DNA of 64,000 bases from Sinorhizobium meliloti (GTDB taxonomy: Bacteria > Pseudomonadota > Alphaproteobacteria > Rhizobiales > Rhizobiaceae). This document shows positions 17,937-26,745 of the stretch, one piece after another; positions within the stretch are counted from its first letter, which is position 1; each line of letters opens with the position of its first letter. The position numbers and the translations under genes were made by a program. The stretch covers positions 1,617,976-1,681,975 of the forward strand of contig NZ_CP141212.1 of NCBI RefSeq assembly GCF_035610345.1. Reading direction: 5' to 3'. The notes beneath the pieces were generated by a model. The model ran no database searches. It had not been told where the DNA came from and worked only from the letters and a program-made list of their open reading frames with translations.

Positions 17937-18845
17937 ATGCATGATCTGCCGCTTGCCGATCTCGACGCCTTTGCCGCGGTTGCACGCGAGCGCAGCTTTC
18001 GTACGGCCGCCCGCAAGCGCGGCGTTTCCGCTTCGGCGCTCAGCGAAGCCCTGCGACGGCTGGAGGCGAGACTCGGCGTCAGATTGCTCAACCGCACGAC
18101 GCGCAGCGTCACGCCGACGGAAGCGGGCAAGCGCTTGCTCGAGCGGCTGTCGCCGGCGCTCGGGGAGATTGCCGGAGCGCTCGATCAGGTGGCGAGCGAG
18201 CGCGGCAGTCCGGCAGGTACATTGCGGTTGAACGTTCCGACCATCGTCGCAAGGGTCATCCTGCCGCCGCTCGTCGGCCGATTCATGAAAGCGCATCCGG
18301 CGATCACCTTGGAGGTCACCGCCGAGGATGGCTTCATCGATGTGCTTGCCGCCGGCTTCGATGCCGGCGTGCGCTACGAGGAGCGCGTCGAGAAGGACAT
18401 GATCGCAATTCCCATCGGTCCGCGCGTGCAGCGCTACATCACAGCGGCCGCTCCGGACTATCTCGCCCGGCACGGCGAACCGCAACATCCGCGCGATCTT
18501 CTCGACCACGCGACCATCCGCCACCGATTCCAGAACGGCGTTTCGCTGCCGTGGGAATTTGGCGAGGGAGAAATGGCGATGAATATTGCGCCGCCGCCGG
18601 CAGTGCTCGCCAATTCGGTCGACCTCGAGCTCGGCGCGGCCGTCGACGGCCTGGGGGTGATACGTACCTTCGAGGAGTTCCTGATGCCGCAGATCGAGGC
18701 CGGGAGACTGGTTCGCATCCTCGCAGCATGGGAGACCAGCTTTCCCGGGCCGTTCCTTTACTATGCCGGTCGCCGGCACCTGCCGGCGCCCGTGCGCGCC
18801 TTCGTGGACTTCCTGAAGTCGGAGCAGCGGCATGCGGGGCAATGA
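17937..18845 (+). CDS. LysR-family regulator, divergent from the aldo/keto reductase
   Basis: A 302-aa LysR protein: HTH at residues ~8-65 (AARKRGVSASALSEALRRLE) and a C-terminal effector domain that begins near residue 93. Sequence style (LNRTTRSVTPTEAG) is that of the AaeR/DmlR-like group often paired with oxidoreductases. It reads away from the reductase gene, the classic LysR layout in which the shared 118-base region holds both promoters and the binding site. Confidence 0.88.
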   Translation: MHDLPLADLDAFAAVARERSFRTAARKRGVSASALSEALRRLEARLGVRLLNRTTRSVTPTEAGKRLLERLSPALGEIAGALDQVASERGSPAGTLRLNVPTIVARVILPPLVGRFMKAHPAITLEVTAEDGFIDVLAAGFDAGVRYEERVEKDMIAIPIGPRVQRYITAAAPDYLARHGEPQHPRDLLDHATIRHRFQNGVSLPWEFGEGEMAMNIAPPPAVLANSVDLELGAAVDGLGVIRTFEEFLMPQIEAGRLVRILAAWETSFPGPFLYYAGRRHLPAPVRAFVDFLKSEQRHAGQ

Positions 18846-19006
18846 TGCACGCGGAGGCTAGACGAGCTATCAGCACAACCGATCGGTACCATCTTAAACT
18901 TTGACATGTTCACGTATTGTTTCGGATCAGGCAAGCCGTTACACCTAATCTGGTAACGTCGTTCACGTTCTGTCTCCGCTCCGGCGGAAAGCGGGGAGGG
19001 AGCTTC

Positions 19007-20266
19007 ATGCTCGACAAGAAATTCGTGAGACGCGGCCTGTTCCTCGTCTTCCTCATCCTCTTCCTCGACATCATGGGCATCGCAATCATCGTGCCGGTGT
19101 TGCCGACCTATCTGGAGGAGCTGACGGGCGCGGATGTCGGCGAGGCCGCCATCGACGGCGGGTGGTTGTTGCTCGTCTATTCGGCGATGCAATTTCTCTT
19201 CGCACCGCTAATCGGGAATCTGAGCGATCGATTCGGGCGTCGGCCGGTCCTGCTCGCCTCCGTGCTGACATTCGCTATCGACAACCTGATCTGTGCGCTT
19301 GCGACCAGTTATTGGATGCTCTTCATCGGACGCAGCCTTGCCGGCATCAGCGGCGCGAGCTTCGGCACCGCATCCGCCTACATTGCCGATGTCAGCGACG
19401 ATGAGAACCGCGCCAAGAATTTCGGGCTGATCGGCATTGCCTTCGGCACCGGTTTTGCGCTCGGCCCGGTCATCGGAGGCTTCCTTGGCGAATTGGGCCC
19501 GAGAGTGCCCTTTTATGGTGCTGCAGCGCTCTCCTTCGTCAATTTCATCATGGGGGTCTTTCTCCTGCCGGAAACGCTCGCCCCGGCCAACCGGCGCCGC
19601 TTCGAATGGCATCGGGCCAATCCGCTCGGCGCGCTCAAGCAGATGCGGCATTATCCGGGGATCGGCTGGGTAGGCCTCGTCTTCTTCCTCTACTGGCTGG
19701 CTCACGCCGTCTACCCGGCCGTCTGGTCCTTCGTTGCTTCCTATCGCTACGGGTGGAGCGAAGGGCAGATCGGACTTTCGCTGGGGATCTTCGGCGTCGG
19801 CGGCGCAATCGTGATGGCGCTGGTGCTCCCCCGCGTCGTGCCCGCACTGGGAGAAAGGCGAACCGCAGCACTCGGGCTCACTTTCACAGCCCTCGGGATG
19901 GCCGGCTATGCGACCGCCTGGGAAGGCTGGATGGTCTATGCGGTGATCGTCGCGACGGCGCTCGAAAGCCTCGCCGACCCGCCGCTCCGCAGCATAGCCT
20001 CCGTCCATGTCCCGCCTTCGGCACAGGGCGAGCTGCAAGGTGCGCTCACCAGCATATCCAGCATCACCACGATCCTCGGGCCTCTGATGTTCACGCAAAT
20101 TTTCGCCTTCTTCACCGACCCTGCAGCCGCCTATCGCTTTTCCGGCGCCCCCTATGCCCTGGCAGGCTGTTTGATCGTCGCCGCGCTGGTGATTTTCCTT
20201 GCCAAGGTCCGCGCCGGCCGGGGAAATGTCATCCGGGATGCCGTTCCGAGCGTGACGGAGGCATAG
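19007..20266 (+). CDS. MFS transporter, TetA-like
   Basis: A 419-aa transporter of the DHA1 group, closest by eye to TetA/TCR-type exporters: FLDIMGIAIIVPVLPTYLEEL in helix 1, then GNLSDRFGRRPVLL (MFS motif A) and RSLAGISGASFGTASAYIADV. ATG 19007 is chosen because of GGAGGGAG upstream; the frame extends 30 codons further without a signal. About 12 membrane spans are expected. Resistance to tetracycline should not be assumed; TetA-like chromosomal homologues in rhizobia are common. Confidence 0.85.
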   Translation: MLDKKFVRRGLFLVFLILFLDIMGIAIIVPVLPTYLEELTGADVGEAAIDGGWLLLVYSAMQFLFAPLIGNLSDRFGRRPVLLASVLTFAIDNLICALATSYWMLFIGRSLAGISGASFGTASAYIADVSDDENRAKNFGLIGIAFGTGFALGPVIGGFLGELGPRVPFYGAAALSFVNFIMGVFLLPETLAPANRRRFEWHRANPLGALKQMRHYPGIGWVGLVFFLYWLAHAVYPAVWSFVASYRYGWSEGQIGLSLGIFGVGGAIVMALVLPRVVPALGERRTAALGLTFTALGMAGYATAWEGWMVYAVIVATALESLADPPLRSIASVHVPPSAQGELQGALTSISSITTILGPLMFTQIFAFFTDPAAAYRFSGAPYALAGCLIVAALVIFLAKVRAGRGNVIRDAVPSVTEA

Positions 20267-20433
20267 CGGTCCGTGGCTTGCCTGCCTCCAGATTGATCAA
20301 TATTCTTGATCGATCGATGAAAAATCGAGCAGTTCGGCCTTTACCGCTGGCGCAAGCCCTGGTGGTGCTCTAATTCGTTCTCTCTTCTTCATTTTTCCCT
20401 TTGCCCATTGCCGGTGCAGAGCCAGGATTCCTC

Positions 20434-21834
20434 ATGCTGACCGCGACCAAAGACTTCGTGCTTGCGCAGAGCGACAATTCATGGCCCACGCATTTTCGCG
20501 CGAGCCTCTATCTTGGCGTGCCGTTTATCGGCGCCCAGCTCGCCCAGTTGGCGATCAATACGACGGACGTGCTCATGGTCGGCCAGCTGGGCGCCACCCA
20601 GCTGGCGTCGATCATCCTCGCGACGCAGGTCTTCTTCACGGTCTTCATCTTCGGCAGCGGATTTGCCAATGCGGTGGTCCCCATGGTTGCTCAGGCGCAG
20701 AGCCGGGGCGATCAGGTCTCCGTGCGGCGCTCGGTACGCATGGGCATGTGGGTGGTGCTGCTTTACGGCGTGCTGACTGCGCCGGTGCTCTGGATGGCCG
20801 AGCCGATCCTTCTCTTTGCCGGGCAGAAACCCGAAGTTGCTGCGCTTGCGGGAGAATACCTGCGTATCGCCCAATGGGCGATCTTCCCCAGCCTCATTTT
20901 CATGGTCCTCAGGGCATTCTTGAGCGGGCTCGAGCGGGCAGGGGTGATCCTCTACGTGACGCTCGTGACCTTGGTTCTGAATGCCGCGCTTTGCTATGTC
21001 CTGATTTTCGGCCATTTCGGTTTTCCGGAGCTGGGCATCTTCGGAGCGGCCGTCGCCGCTCTCGGCGTGGCCCTGCTCGGTGCGGCCCTGACGATAGGCT
21101 ATATCCGACGGCAGCCGGAACTGCATCGCTACGAGCTGTTCGTCCGCTTCTGGCGGCCGGATTGGCCGGCTTTCGGAGAGGTGGTCTATCTCGGCATTCC
21201 GATCTCCGTGACGATTCTCGCGGAAGTCAGCCTGTTTACCGTGGCTTCGCTGCTCATGGGCACGATCGGAACCATCGAGCTGGCTGCCCACGGCATAGCA
21301 CTCCAGTTCGCGTCCATCGCTTTCATGATCCCGCTTGGGCTGGCGCAGGCCGGAACGGTTCGCATAGGATTGGCCTATGGCAGCGGCGACATGGTAGGCG
21401 TGAAGCGGGCCGCAATCGCCGTGCTGACGCTCGGCGTCGGCTTTGCTGCCGTCGGCAGCACGATTTTCGCCCTGTTTCCGCACGAGCTTGCCGGCCTCTA
21501 CCTCGATACGAGGCGGCCCGATGCAGCCGAGGTTCTCGCCTTTGCAGGACCACTGATCGTCATCGCCGGTGCCTTCCAGCTCGTCGACGGCCTGCAGGCC
21601 ATTGCCGCCGGCATGCTGCGCGGCCTCAAGGACACGACCATACCGATGATCCTGGCGATGATCGCCTATTGGCCGATCGGCTTTTTCTGCGCCTGGGCTT
21701 TTGCCTTTCCGCTGGGTTTCGGCGGCGTCGGCGTCTGGTTCGGCTTCGTCCTCGGTCTTGCGTCTGCGGCGCTGTTGCTCAACTGGCGCTTCTTCCGTCT
21801 CCTCCGCAGGGTGAGCGTGGCCCCGGCCGGCTAA
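20434..21834 (+). CDS. MATE-family multidrug efflux transporter
   Basis: A 466-aa protein of the NorM/MATE type, with two bundles of six helices. N-terminal signature: LGVPFIGAQLAQLAINTTDVLMVGQLG, the entry helix of cation-coupled MATE exporters; second-half equivalent is LGIPISVTILAEVSLFTVASL. Start at ATG 20434 after CCAGGA. It follows the TetA-like exporter by 167 bases on the same strand but has room for its own promoter. Exports cationic drugs or metabolites by family. Confidence 0.88.
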   Translation: MLTATKDFVLAQSDNSWPTHFRASLYLGVPFIGAQLAQLAINTTDVLMVGQLGATQLASIILATQVFFTVFIFGSGFANAVVPMVAQAQSRGDQVSVRRSVRMGMWVVLLYGVLTAPVLWMAEPILLFAGQKPEVAALAGEYLRIAQWAIFPSLIFMVLRAFLSGLERAGVILYVTLVTLVLNAALCYVLIFGHFGFPELGIFGAAVAALGVALLGAALTIGYIRRQPELHRYELFVRFWRPDWPAFGEVVYLGIPISVTILAEVSLFTVASLLMGTIGTIELAAHGIALQFASIAFMIPLGLAQAGTVRIGLAYGSGDMVGVKRAAIAVLTLGVGFAAVGSTIFALFPHELAGLYLDTRRPDAAEVLAFAGPLIVIAGAFQLVDGLQAIAAGMLRGLKDTTIPMILAMIAYWPIGFFCAWAFAFPLGFGGVGVWFGFVLGLASAALLLNWRFFRLLRRVSVAPAG

Positions 21835-21875
21835 GGCCTGTCGAGATCGGATACCCGCGGCGTCTTGTTTGATTT

Positions 21876-21908
21876 CCTCATTCCTGTGCTTGTCACAGGT
21901 ATCCAGCC
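21876..21908 (-). repeat. Partial RIME-type palindromic repeat
   Basis: The reverse strand reads GGCTGGATACCTGTGACAAG and continues into CACAGGAATGAGG, matching at all but one base the end of the two full repeats at 27.8 and 28.1 kb. Only the terminal third is present. Confidence 0.75.
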
Positions 21909-21932
21909 AGAAAGGCAGGGCATGTGCGCAAA

Positions 21933-21967
21933 GAAAAAGCCGGACGGGCAGGGGAGACCGTCCGGCT
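21933..21967 (-). terminator. Intrinsic terminator for the 43-aa microprotein gene
   Basis: On the reverse strand AGCCGGACGG and CCGTCCGGCT form a perfect 10-bp stem followed directly by TTTTCTTT. It ends the transcript of the small reverse-strand gene that stops at 22078. Confidence 0.85.
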
Positions 21968-22077
21968 TGTAGAAGCGATCGCATCAGGGGAAGAATGGGA
22001 TCGCTTGTGAAACTTCCGGCGAGAAGTTTCCTGGAGGCATTGGTTTCAACTGTGGCGAGCCACGATATTAGAATTCG

Positions 22078-22209
22078 TCATTTGCGCCTGCGTCTATCGG
22101 CCAGCGGCAACAGCACGGTCGCGCGGTCACGGTCCTCGTCTCGCAGCGCATGGATCGTCGCAACGACCATCGCGAAGAACATCGCCATCGAAAATAGAGC
22201 AAGTCCCAT
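22078..22209 (-). CDS. 43-aa single-span membrane microprotein
   Basis: A short gene with all the expected signals: strong ribosome site (AAAGGAG, seven bases before the ATG), 43 codons, and an intrinsic terminator 110 bases downstream. The product starts MGLALFSMAMFFAMVVATIH, one likely membrane span, and ends in a charged tail (LRDEDRDRATVLL then RRRRK). No family is recognised. It is isolated between the MATE gene and coaD with its own upstream region of over 200 bases. Small size means coding status rests on signals rather than homology. Confidence 0.65.
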   Translation of the reverse strand: MGLALFSMAMFFAMVVATIHALRDEDRDRATVLLPLADRRRRK

Positions 22210-22434
22210 GGCCGTCTCCTTTCGTGGTTTTAAACGGCAGGTACTGAAAAAAGTTCCCGTCGACTTGGCTCCACACTAAGACTTGCGGTGTGAAACCCTC
22301 TTGAACGTTGCGTTTATCTAGCATTCACCATTTTGCCGACGCTGTTTCCGGGGGAACAGGAAGCAAGGATCGTACAACCCTTGCGGTCCGCGGCCGTCCG
22401 TGACAAAAGGCTTCACCAAACGGAAACAGGCGCG

Positions 22435-22926
22435 ATGACCACGGCTTTCTATCCCGGCTCCTTCGATCCGATCACCAACGGGCATCTCGATGTACTCGTC
22501 CAGGCATTGAACGTCGCAGCTAAGGTCATCGTCGCGATCGGAGTTCATCCCGGTAAGGCGCCGCTTTTCACTTTCGACGAAAGGGCGGATCTCATCCGGG
22601 CCGCGCTTGAGGAGACGCTGCCGGAGAGGGCAGCCGACATCTCCGTCGTCTCTTTCGACAATCTCGTGGTCGATGCCGCCCGCAAGCACGGCGCAAGGCT
22701 GCTGGTCCGGGGGCTCCGCGATGGAACGGACCTGGACTACGAGATGCAGATGGCGGGCATGAACCGGCAGATGGCCCCTGACATTCAGACCCTGTTCCTG
22801 CCGGCAGGTACCGCCTCGCGGCCCATTACGGCCACATTGGTTCGGCAGATCGCGGCTATGGGCGGTGACGTCAGCGCTTTCGTCCCAGGGGCGGTTCACC
22901 AGGCGCTGCAGGCAAAGCGCAAATAA
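22435..22926 (+). CDS. coaD: Phosphopantetheine adenylyltransferase
   Basis: A 164-aa enzyme of the penultimate step of coenzyme A synthesis (4'-phosphopantetheine + ATP to dephospho-CoA). The nucleotidyltransferase motif appears as [16 protein letters not shown] at residues 5-20, and the second ATP-binding region as [12 protein letters not shown] near the C-terminus, replacing the more usual SSS-x-VR form. Length is typical. It is followed 26 bases later by ppiA, probably co-transcribed. Confidence 0.95.
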   Translation: MTTAFYPGSFDPITNGHLDVLVQALNVAAKVIVAIGVHPGKAPLFTFDERADLIRAALEETLPERAADISVVSFDNLVVDAARKHGARLLVRGLRDGTDLDYEMQMAGMNRQMAPDIQTLFLPAGTASRPITATLVRQIAAMGGDVSAFVPGAVHQALQAKRK

Positions 22927-22952
22927 AGCTTTACATCACGCAAGGAGTCCCA

Positions 22953-23525
22953 ATGAAGATTCTCCAATTCGCTTTTGCCGGAGCCTTGGCGCTCGCAACC
23001 TTCACGGGAGGTGCGCTGGCGCAGTCCGGCGAAAACATTCTGACGGTTCAGCTCAAGGATGGTCCGGTGGTCATCGAACTGCGTCCGGATATCGCCCCGA
23101 AGCACGTCCAGCAGATCAAGGAACTGGCCGCGGCGGGCGAATATGACAATGTCGCCTTTCATCGCGTCATCAAGGGCTTCATGGCCCAGACCGGCGACGT
23201 CGAGTTCGGCGACGTGAAGGACGGCTACCAGCCCGATCGCGCTGGAACCGGCGGCTCGTCCAAGCCCAACCTTCCGGCCGAGTTCTCCGACGTTCCCTTC
23301 GAGCGCGGCACGGTCGGTATGGCCCGCGCCCAGGATCCAAACAGTGCCAACTCGCAGTTCTTCATCATGTTCGCACCGGGCGATTTCCTCAACGGCCAGT
23401 ACACGGTCGTCGGCAAGGTGGTCGAAGGCATGGAGAATGTCGACAAGATCAAGCTCGGCGATGACGCCAATAATGGTGCCGTCGCCGATCCAGATCGCAT
23501 GATCAGCGTTAAGGTCGGCAGGTAA
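22953..23525 (+). CDS. ppiA: Exported cyclophilin-type peptidyl-prolyl isomerase
   Basis: A 190-aa protein with a Sec signal peptide (MKILQFAFAGALALATFTGG, cleavage after ALA) and one cyclophilin domain. Conserved catalytic and ligand residues are in FHRVIKGFMAQTGD and NSANSQFFIMF. It helps fold periplasmic proteins by proline isomerisation. AAGGAG precedes the start. It is followed 24 bases later by a cytoplasmic paralogue, so the pair covers both compartments. Confidence 0.92.
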   Translation: MKILQFAFAGALALATFTGGALAQSGENILTVQLKDGPVVIELRPDIAPKHVQQIKELAAAGEYDNVAFHRVIKGFMAQTGDVEFGDVKDGYQPDRAGTGGSSKPNLPAEFSDVPFERGTVGMARAQDPNSANSQFFIMFAPGDFLNGQYTVVGKVVEGMENVDKIKLGDDANNGAVADPDRMISVKVGR

Positions 23526-23549
23526 GACTGAAACAGAAGGAGAAGAATC

Positions 23550-24059
23550 ATGGCCGAGATCAAGGATCCGGAAAATACGATCATCATGGAAACCACAAAG
23601 GGCAGGGTGGTGATCGAGCTGCGGCCGGACGTGGCTCCGGGCCATGTCGCCCGCATCAAGGAACTGACGCGTGAAGGCGCCTATGACGGGGTGGTCTTTC
23701 ACCGCGTGATCGAGGATTTCATGGCCCAGACCGGTGACGTGCAATACGGCAAGACCGGCGGCGAGCAATTCAACCCGTCCCGCGCGGGCATGGGCGGTTC
23801 CTCGAAGCCGGATCTGAAGGCCGAATTCTCCGACGTTTCACATGTGCGCGGAACGTGCTCCATGGCGCGCAGCCAGATGCCGAACTCGGCCAATTCCCAG
23901 TTCTTCATCTGCTTCACCGACGCTCCCTGGCTCAACAAGCAGTATTCGGTCTGGGGCCAGGTCGTCGAAGGAATGGAGAATATCGACAACATCAAGCGCG
24001 GCGAACCGGTCCGCGATCCGGATACCATCGTTTCGATGCGGGTTGCCGCCGACGCCTGA
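23550..24059 (+). CDS. ppiB: Cytoplasmic cyclophilin-type peptidyl-prolyl isomerase
   Basis: A 169-aa cyclophilin without a signal peptide. It has FHRVIEDFMAQTGD and NSANSQFFICF, and is clearly a paralogue of the preceding exported protein. AAGGAGAAG lies before the ATG. The coaD-ppiA-ppiB-queA-tgt order is shared with other Rhizobiaceae as I recall. A palindromic repeat and a terminator follow the stop. Confidence 0.93.
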   Translation: MAEIKDPENTIIMETTKGRVVIELRPDVAPGHVARIKELTREGAYDGVVFHRVIEDFMAQTGDVQYGKTGGEQFNPSRAGMGGSSKPDLKAEFSDVSHVRGTCSMARSQMPNSANSQFFICFTDAPWLNKQYSVWGQVVEGMENIDNIKRGEPVRDPDTIVSMRVAADA

Positions 24060-24068
24060 TCTGCGCTA

Positions 24069-24176
24069 CTGCATGTTGCCTTGGATCGTCATCGATCCAA
24101 GGACGGAACATGCAGCGGTTCGACGTGCTGCGGCGATCTTCGCGCGTCTTGTCAGACGCGCGGCGCTGTAGCGCAC
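24069..24176. repeat. Rhizobial intergenic mosaic palindrome
   Basis: Nested inverted repeats: CTGCATGTT / AACATGCAG outside CCTTGGATCG / CGATCCAAGG, followed by CGCGCGTCT-tgtc-AGACGCGCG and a GCGCTGTAGCGC core. This composition resembles a repeat I recall as scattered between genes in Sinorhizobium and Agrobacterium. It sits just after ppiB and before its terminator. Confidence 0.7.
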
Positions 24177-24183
24177 TGACCTG

Positions 24184-24226
24184 CCCGCCCCGATCGCGCG
24201 CGAGCCGCCGGGGCGGGTTTGCTTTT
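24184..24226 (+). terminator. Intrinsic terminator after ppiB
   Basis: CCCGCCCC and GGGGCGGG pair across an 18-base loop and are followed by TTTGCTTTT. It separates the coaD-ppi transcript from queA-tgt. Confidence 0.7.
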
Positions 24227-24240
24227 AATTGATACCATAG

Positions 24241-25323
24241 ATGCGCGTAGACCTGTTCGATTTCGACCTGCCGGAAAATTCGATTGCGCTGAGGCCCGCA
24301 AGCCCGCGCGACAGCGCCCGCATGCTCATCGTTCGCCCCGACGGCGAACCGGTTCTCGAAGATCGCGGCGTCCTCGATCTGCCGTCATTCCTGCGGCCGG
24401 GCGATGCGCTGGTTTTCAACGACACCAAGGTCATACCGGCGCAGCTCGAAGGCGTCCGCTACCGGGGTGAGGACATAAGCACGCCCGTGTCGCTGACGCT
24501 GCATATGCGGGTTGCGCCCAGTCGCTGGAAAGCTTTCGCCCGTCCGGCCCGCAGATTGAAGCCGGGTGACCGGATCAGCTTCGGTCATGGCGGCAATGCC
24601 TGCCTGCTCGGATCGCTGGAGGCCGTGGTCGAGGAGAAAGGCGATGCCGGCGAGGTGACGCTTCGCTTCGATCTCTCAGGCCCCTCGCTCGATGAGGCGA
24701 TCATGGCCGTCGGACACATTCCCCTGCCGCCTTACATCGCATCCAAGCGTGCCGACGATGCACGGGACCGGACCGACTACCAGACGGTCTATGCGCGCGA
24801 GGAAGGGGCGGTAGCCGCGCCCACTGCGGGGCTGCACTTTACCGACCGGCTTTTCGCCAGCCTGGACGAGGCCGGGATCGAACGGTATTTCGTCACGCTG
24901 CATGTAGGTGCGGGAACCTTCCTCCCGGTCAAGGCAGACGATACCGCCGACCACGTGATGCACGAGGAAATCGGTCACGTCGATCCGGTGACCGCTGCGA
25001 AGCTCAATGCCGTGCGCGAACGCGGCGGCCGAATCGTCTGTGTCGGCACGACATCGCTTCGGCTGATCGAGAGCGCAGCCGCCGAAGACGGAAGCATCCG
25101 TCCCTGGTCGGGCGCAACCGGGATTTTCATAACGCCGGGTTATCGCTTCCGCGCGGTCGATATGCTGATGACCAATTTCCACCTGCCGAAATCGACCCTG
25201 TTCATGCTCGTCTCGGCCTTTGCGGGGCTCGAGACGATGCACGCCGCCTATGCGCATGCGATCGCAACGGGGTACCGATTCTATTCCTATGGCGATTCGA
25301 GCCTGCTCTTCCGGAAAGATTAG
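24241..25323 (+). CDS. queA: S-adenosylmethionine:tRNA ribosyltransferase-isomerase QueA
   Basis: A 360-aa enzyme that transfers the ribosyl part of SAM to preQ1 in tRNA, making epoxyqueuosine. N-terminal [20 protein letters not shown] and the conserved [13 protein letters not shown] and TTSLRLIES segments are diagnostic. It abuts tgt (stop and start adjacent), so both queuosine steps are coupled. The ribosome site is weak; the ATG is the only fitting start. Confidence 0.95.
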   Translation: MRVDLFDFDLPENSIALRPASPRDSARMLIVRPDGEPVLEDRGVLDLPSFLRPGDALVFNDTKVIPAQLEGVRYRGEDISTPVSLTLHMRVAPSRWKAFARPARRLKPGDRISFGHGGNACLLGSLEAVVEEKGDAGEVTLRFDLSGPSLDEAIMAVGHIPLPPYIASKRADDARDRTDYQTVYAREEGAVAAPTAGLHFTDRLFASLDEAGIERYFVTLHVGAGTFLPVKADDTADHVMHEEIGHVDPVTAAKLNAVRERGGRIVCVGTTSLRLIESAAAEDGSIRPWSGATGIFITPGYRFRAVDMLMTNFHLPKSTLFMLVSAFAGLETMHAAYAHAIATGYRFYSYGDSSLLFRKD

Positions 25324-26454
25324 ATGACCGAAGCGTTTCAATTCAAACTGCTTGCCAACGACGGCAATGCGCGCCGTGGCGAAGTGGTGACCCCTCGCGG
25401 GACGATCCGTACGCCTGCCTTCATGCCGGTCGGAACCGTCGGCACGGTCAAGGCGATGTATCTCGACCAGGTGCGCGATCTGGGCGCCGATATCATTCTG
25501 GGCAACACCTATCACCTGATGCTGCGCCCGGGCGCCGAACGGGTTGCCAGGCTTGGCGGACTACACAAGTTCATCCGCTGGGAGCGGCCGATCCTGACCG
25601 ACAGCGGCGGCTTCCAGGTCATGTCGCTGTCAAGCCTGCGCAAGCTCAACGAACAGGGCGTTACCTTCAAGAGCCATGTCGACGGCGCGCTCTATCATAT
25701 GTCGCCCGAACGTTCGATCGAGATCCAGGGCCTGCTCGGCAGTGACATTCAGATGCAGCTCGACGAATGCGTGGCGCTGCCGGCGGAACCCGACGAGATC
25801 GAGCGCGCGATGGAAATGTCGCTGCGCTGGGCAGAGCGCTGCAAGGTCGCCTTCGGCGATCAGCCGGGAAAGGCGATGTTCGGCATCGTACAGGGCGGCG
25901 ACATTCCCAGGCTGCGCGAACGCTCGGCCCTGGCCCTCCGGGATCTGGCCCTCAAGGGCTATGCCGTCGGGGGGCTGGCCGTTGGTGAGCCGCAGGAGGT
26001 CATGCTCGGCATGCTCGACGTGACCTGCCCCGTCCTGCCGGCCGACAAGCCGCGCTATCTGATGGGCGTCGGAACGCCGGACGATATCCTGAAGTCGGTC
26101 GCGCATGGGATCGACATGTTCGACTGCGTCATGCCGACCCGCTCCGGACGCCATGGGCTTGCCTTCACGCGCTACGGCCGCATCAATCTGCGCAATGCAC
26201 GACATGCGGAAGACACGCGCCCGCTCGACGAACAGTCTTCCTGTCCGGCGACTCGCGACTATTCGCGCGCCTACCTGCACCACCTGATTCGTTCAAACGA
26301 ATCGCTCGGCGGCATGCTGCTCAGCTGGAGCAATCTGGCCTATTATCAGGAGTTGATGGCCGGCATCCGCAAGGCGATCGAAGAAGGGCGCTATACCGAT
26401 TTCATGGCGGAGACCATGGAAGGCTGGCAGCGCGGCGATCTGCCACCGGTGTGA
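25324..26454 (+). CDS. tgt: tRNA-guanine transglycosylase with a depleted zinc site
   Basis: A 376-aa enzyme that swaps guanine 34 of GUN-anticodon tRNAs for preQ1. The active-site segment [16 protein letters not shown] (near residue 97) and MPTRSGRHG are intact. The C-terminal zinc motif, normally C-x-C-x2-C plus a distal His, reads [18 protein letters not shown] here: by alignment with the Zymomonas-type sequence only the middle Cys and the His remain. Core length and all other features are normal, so the protein is probably active with an altered structural site. It follows queA directly. Confidence 0.93.
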   Translation: MTEAFQFKLLANDGNARRGEVVTPRGTIRTPAFMPVGTVGTVKAMYLDQVRDLGADIILGNTYHLMLRPGAERVARLGGLHKFIRWERPILTDSGGFQVMSLSSLRKLNEQGVTFKSHVDGALYHMSPERSIEIQGLLGSDIQMQLDECVALPAEPDEIERAMEMSLRWAERCKVAFGDQPGKAMFGIVQGGDIPRLRERSALALRDLALKGYAVGGLAVGEPQEVMLGMLDVTCPVLPADKPRYLMGVGTPDDILKSVAHGIDMFDCVMPTRSGRHGLAFTRYGRINLRNARHAEDTRPLDEQSSCPATRDYSRAYLHHLIRSNESLGGMLLSWSNLAYYQELMAGIRKAIEEGRYTDFMAETMEGWQRGDLPPV

Positions 26455-26745
26455 TCTTCGCGTGGCCCGCCGGTAACTGCGATCTGCGCGCCCGAAAGTT
26501 TGGCTCCCCCTGAACGACGCCGTCACCGACGGCCTTCCACCGACAGAAACGAACTGGACCCTCCGGCGGTGCTGGTTTCATTTCGACAACCCGAAGCTAT
26601 CAGAACCGATTTGGGAAGGTGGAATCGGAAATTCCGATAGCACAATTCTAATAAATGGGTTTGCGGACTGCGTCCGTTTGTAGAACTATCCCAGCAAAAA
26701 ACGTCCAAGGAGTTGTTGACCGTTCAACGGGGGGTAGGAGAAAAC

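Noticed and set aside
19007..20266. Tetracycline-resistance call for the TetA-like MFS gene
   Set aside because: Only general family similarity is visible; chromosomal homologues in rhizobia have other substrates, so no resistance is claimed.
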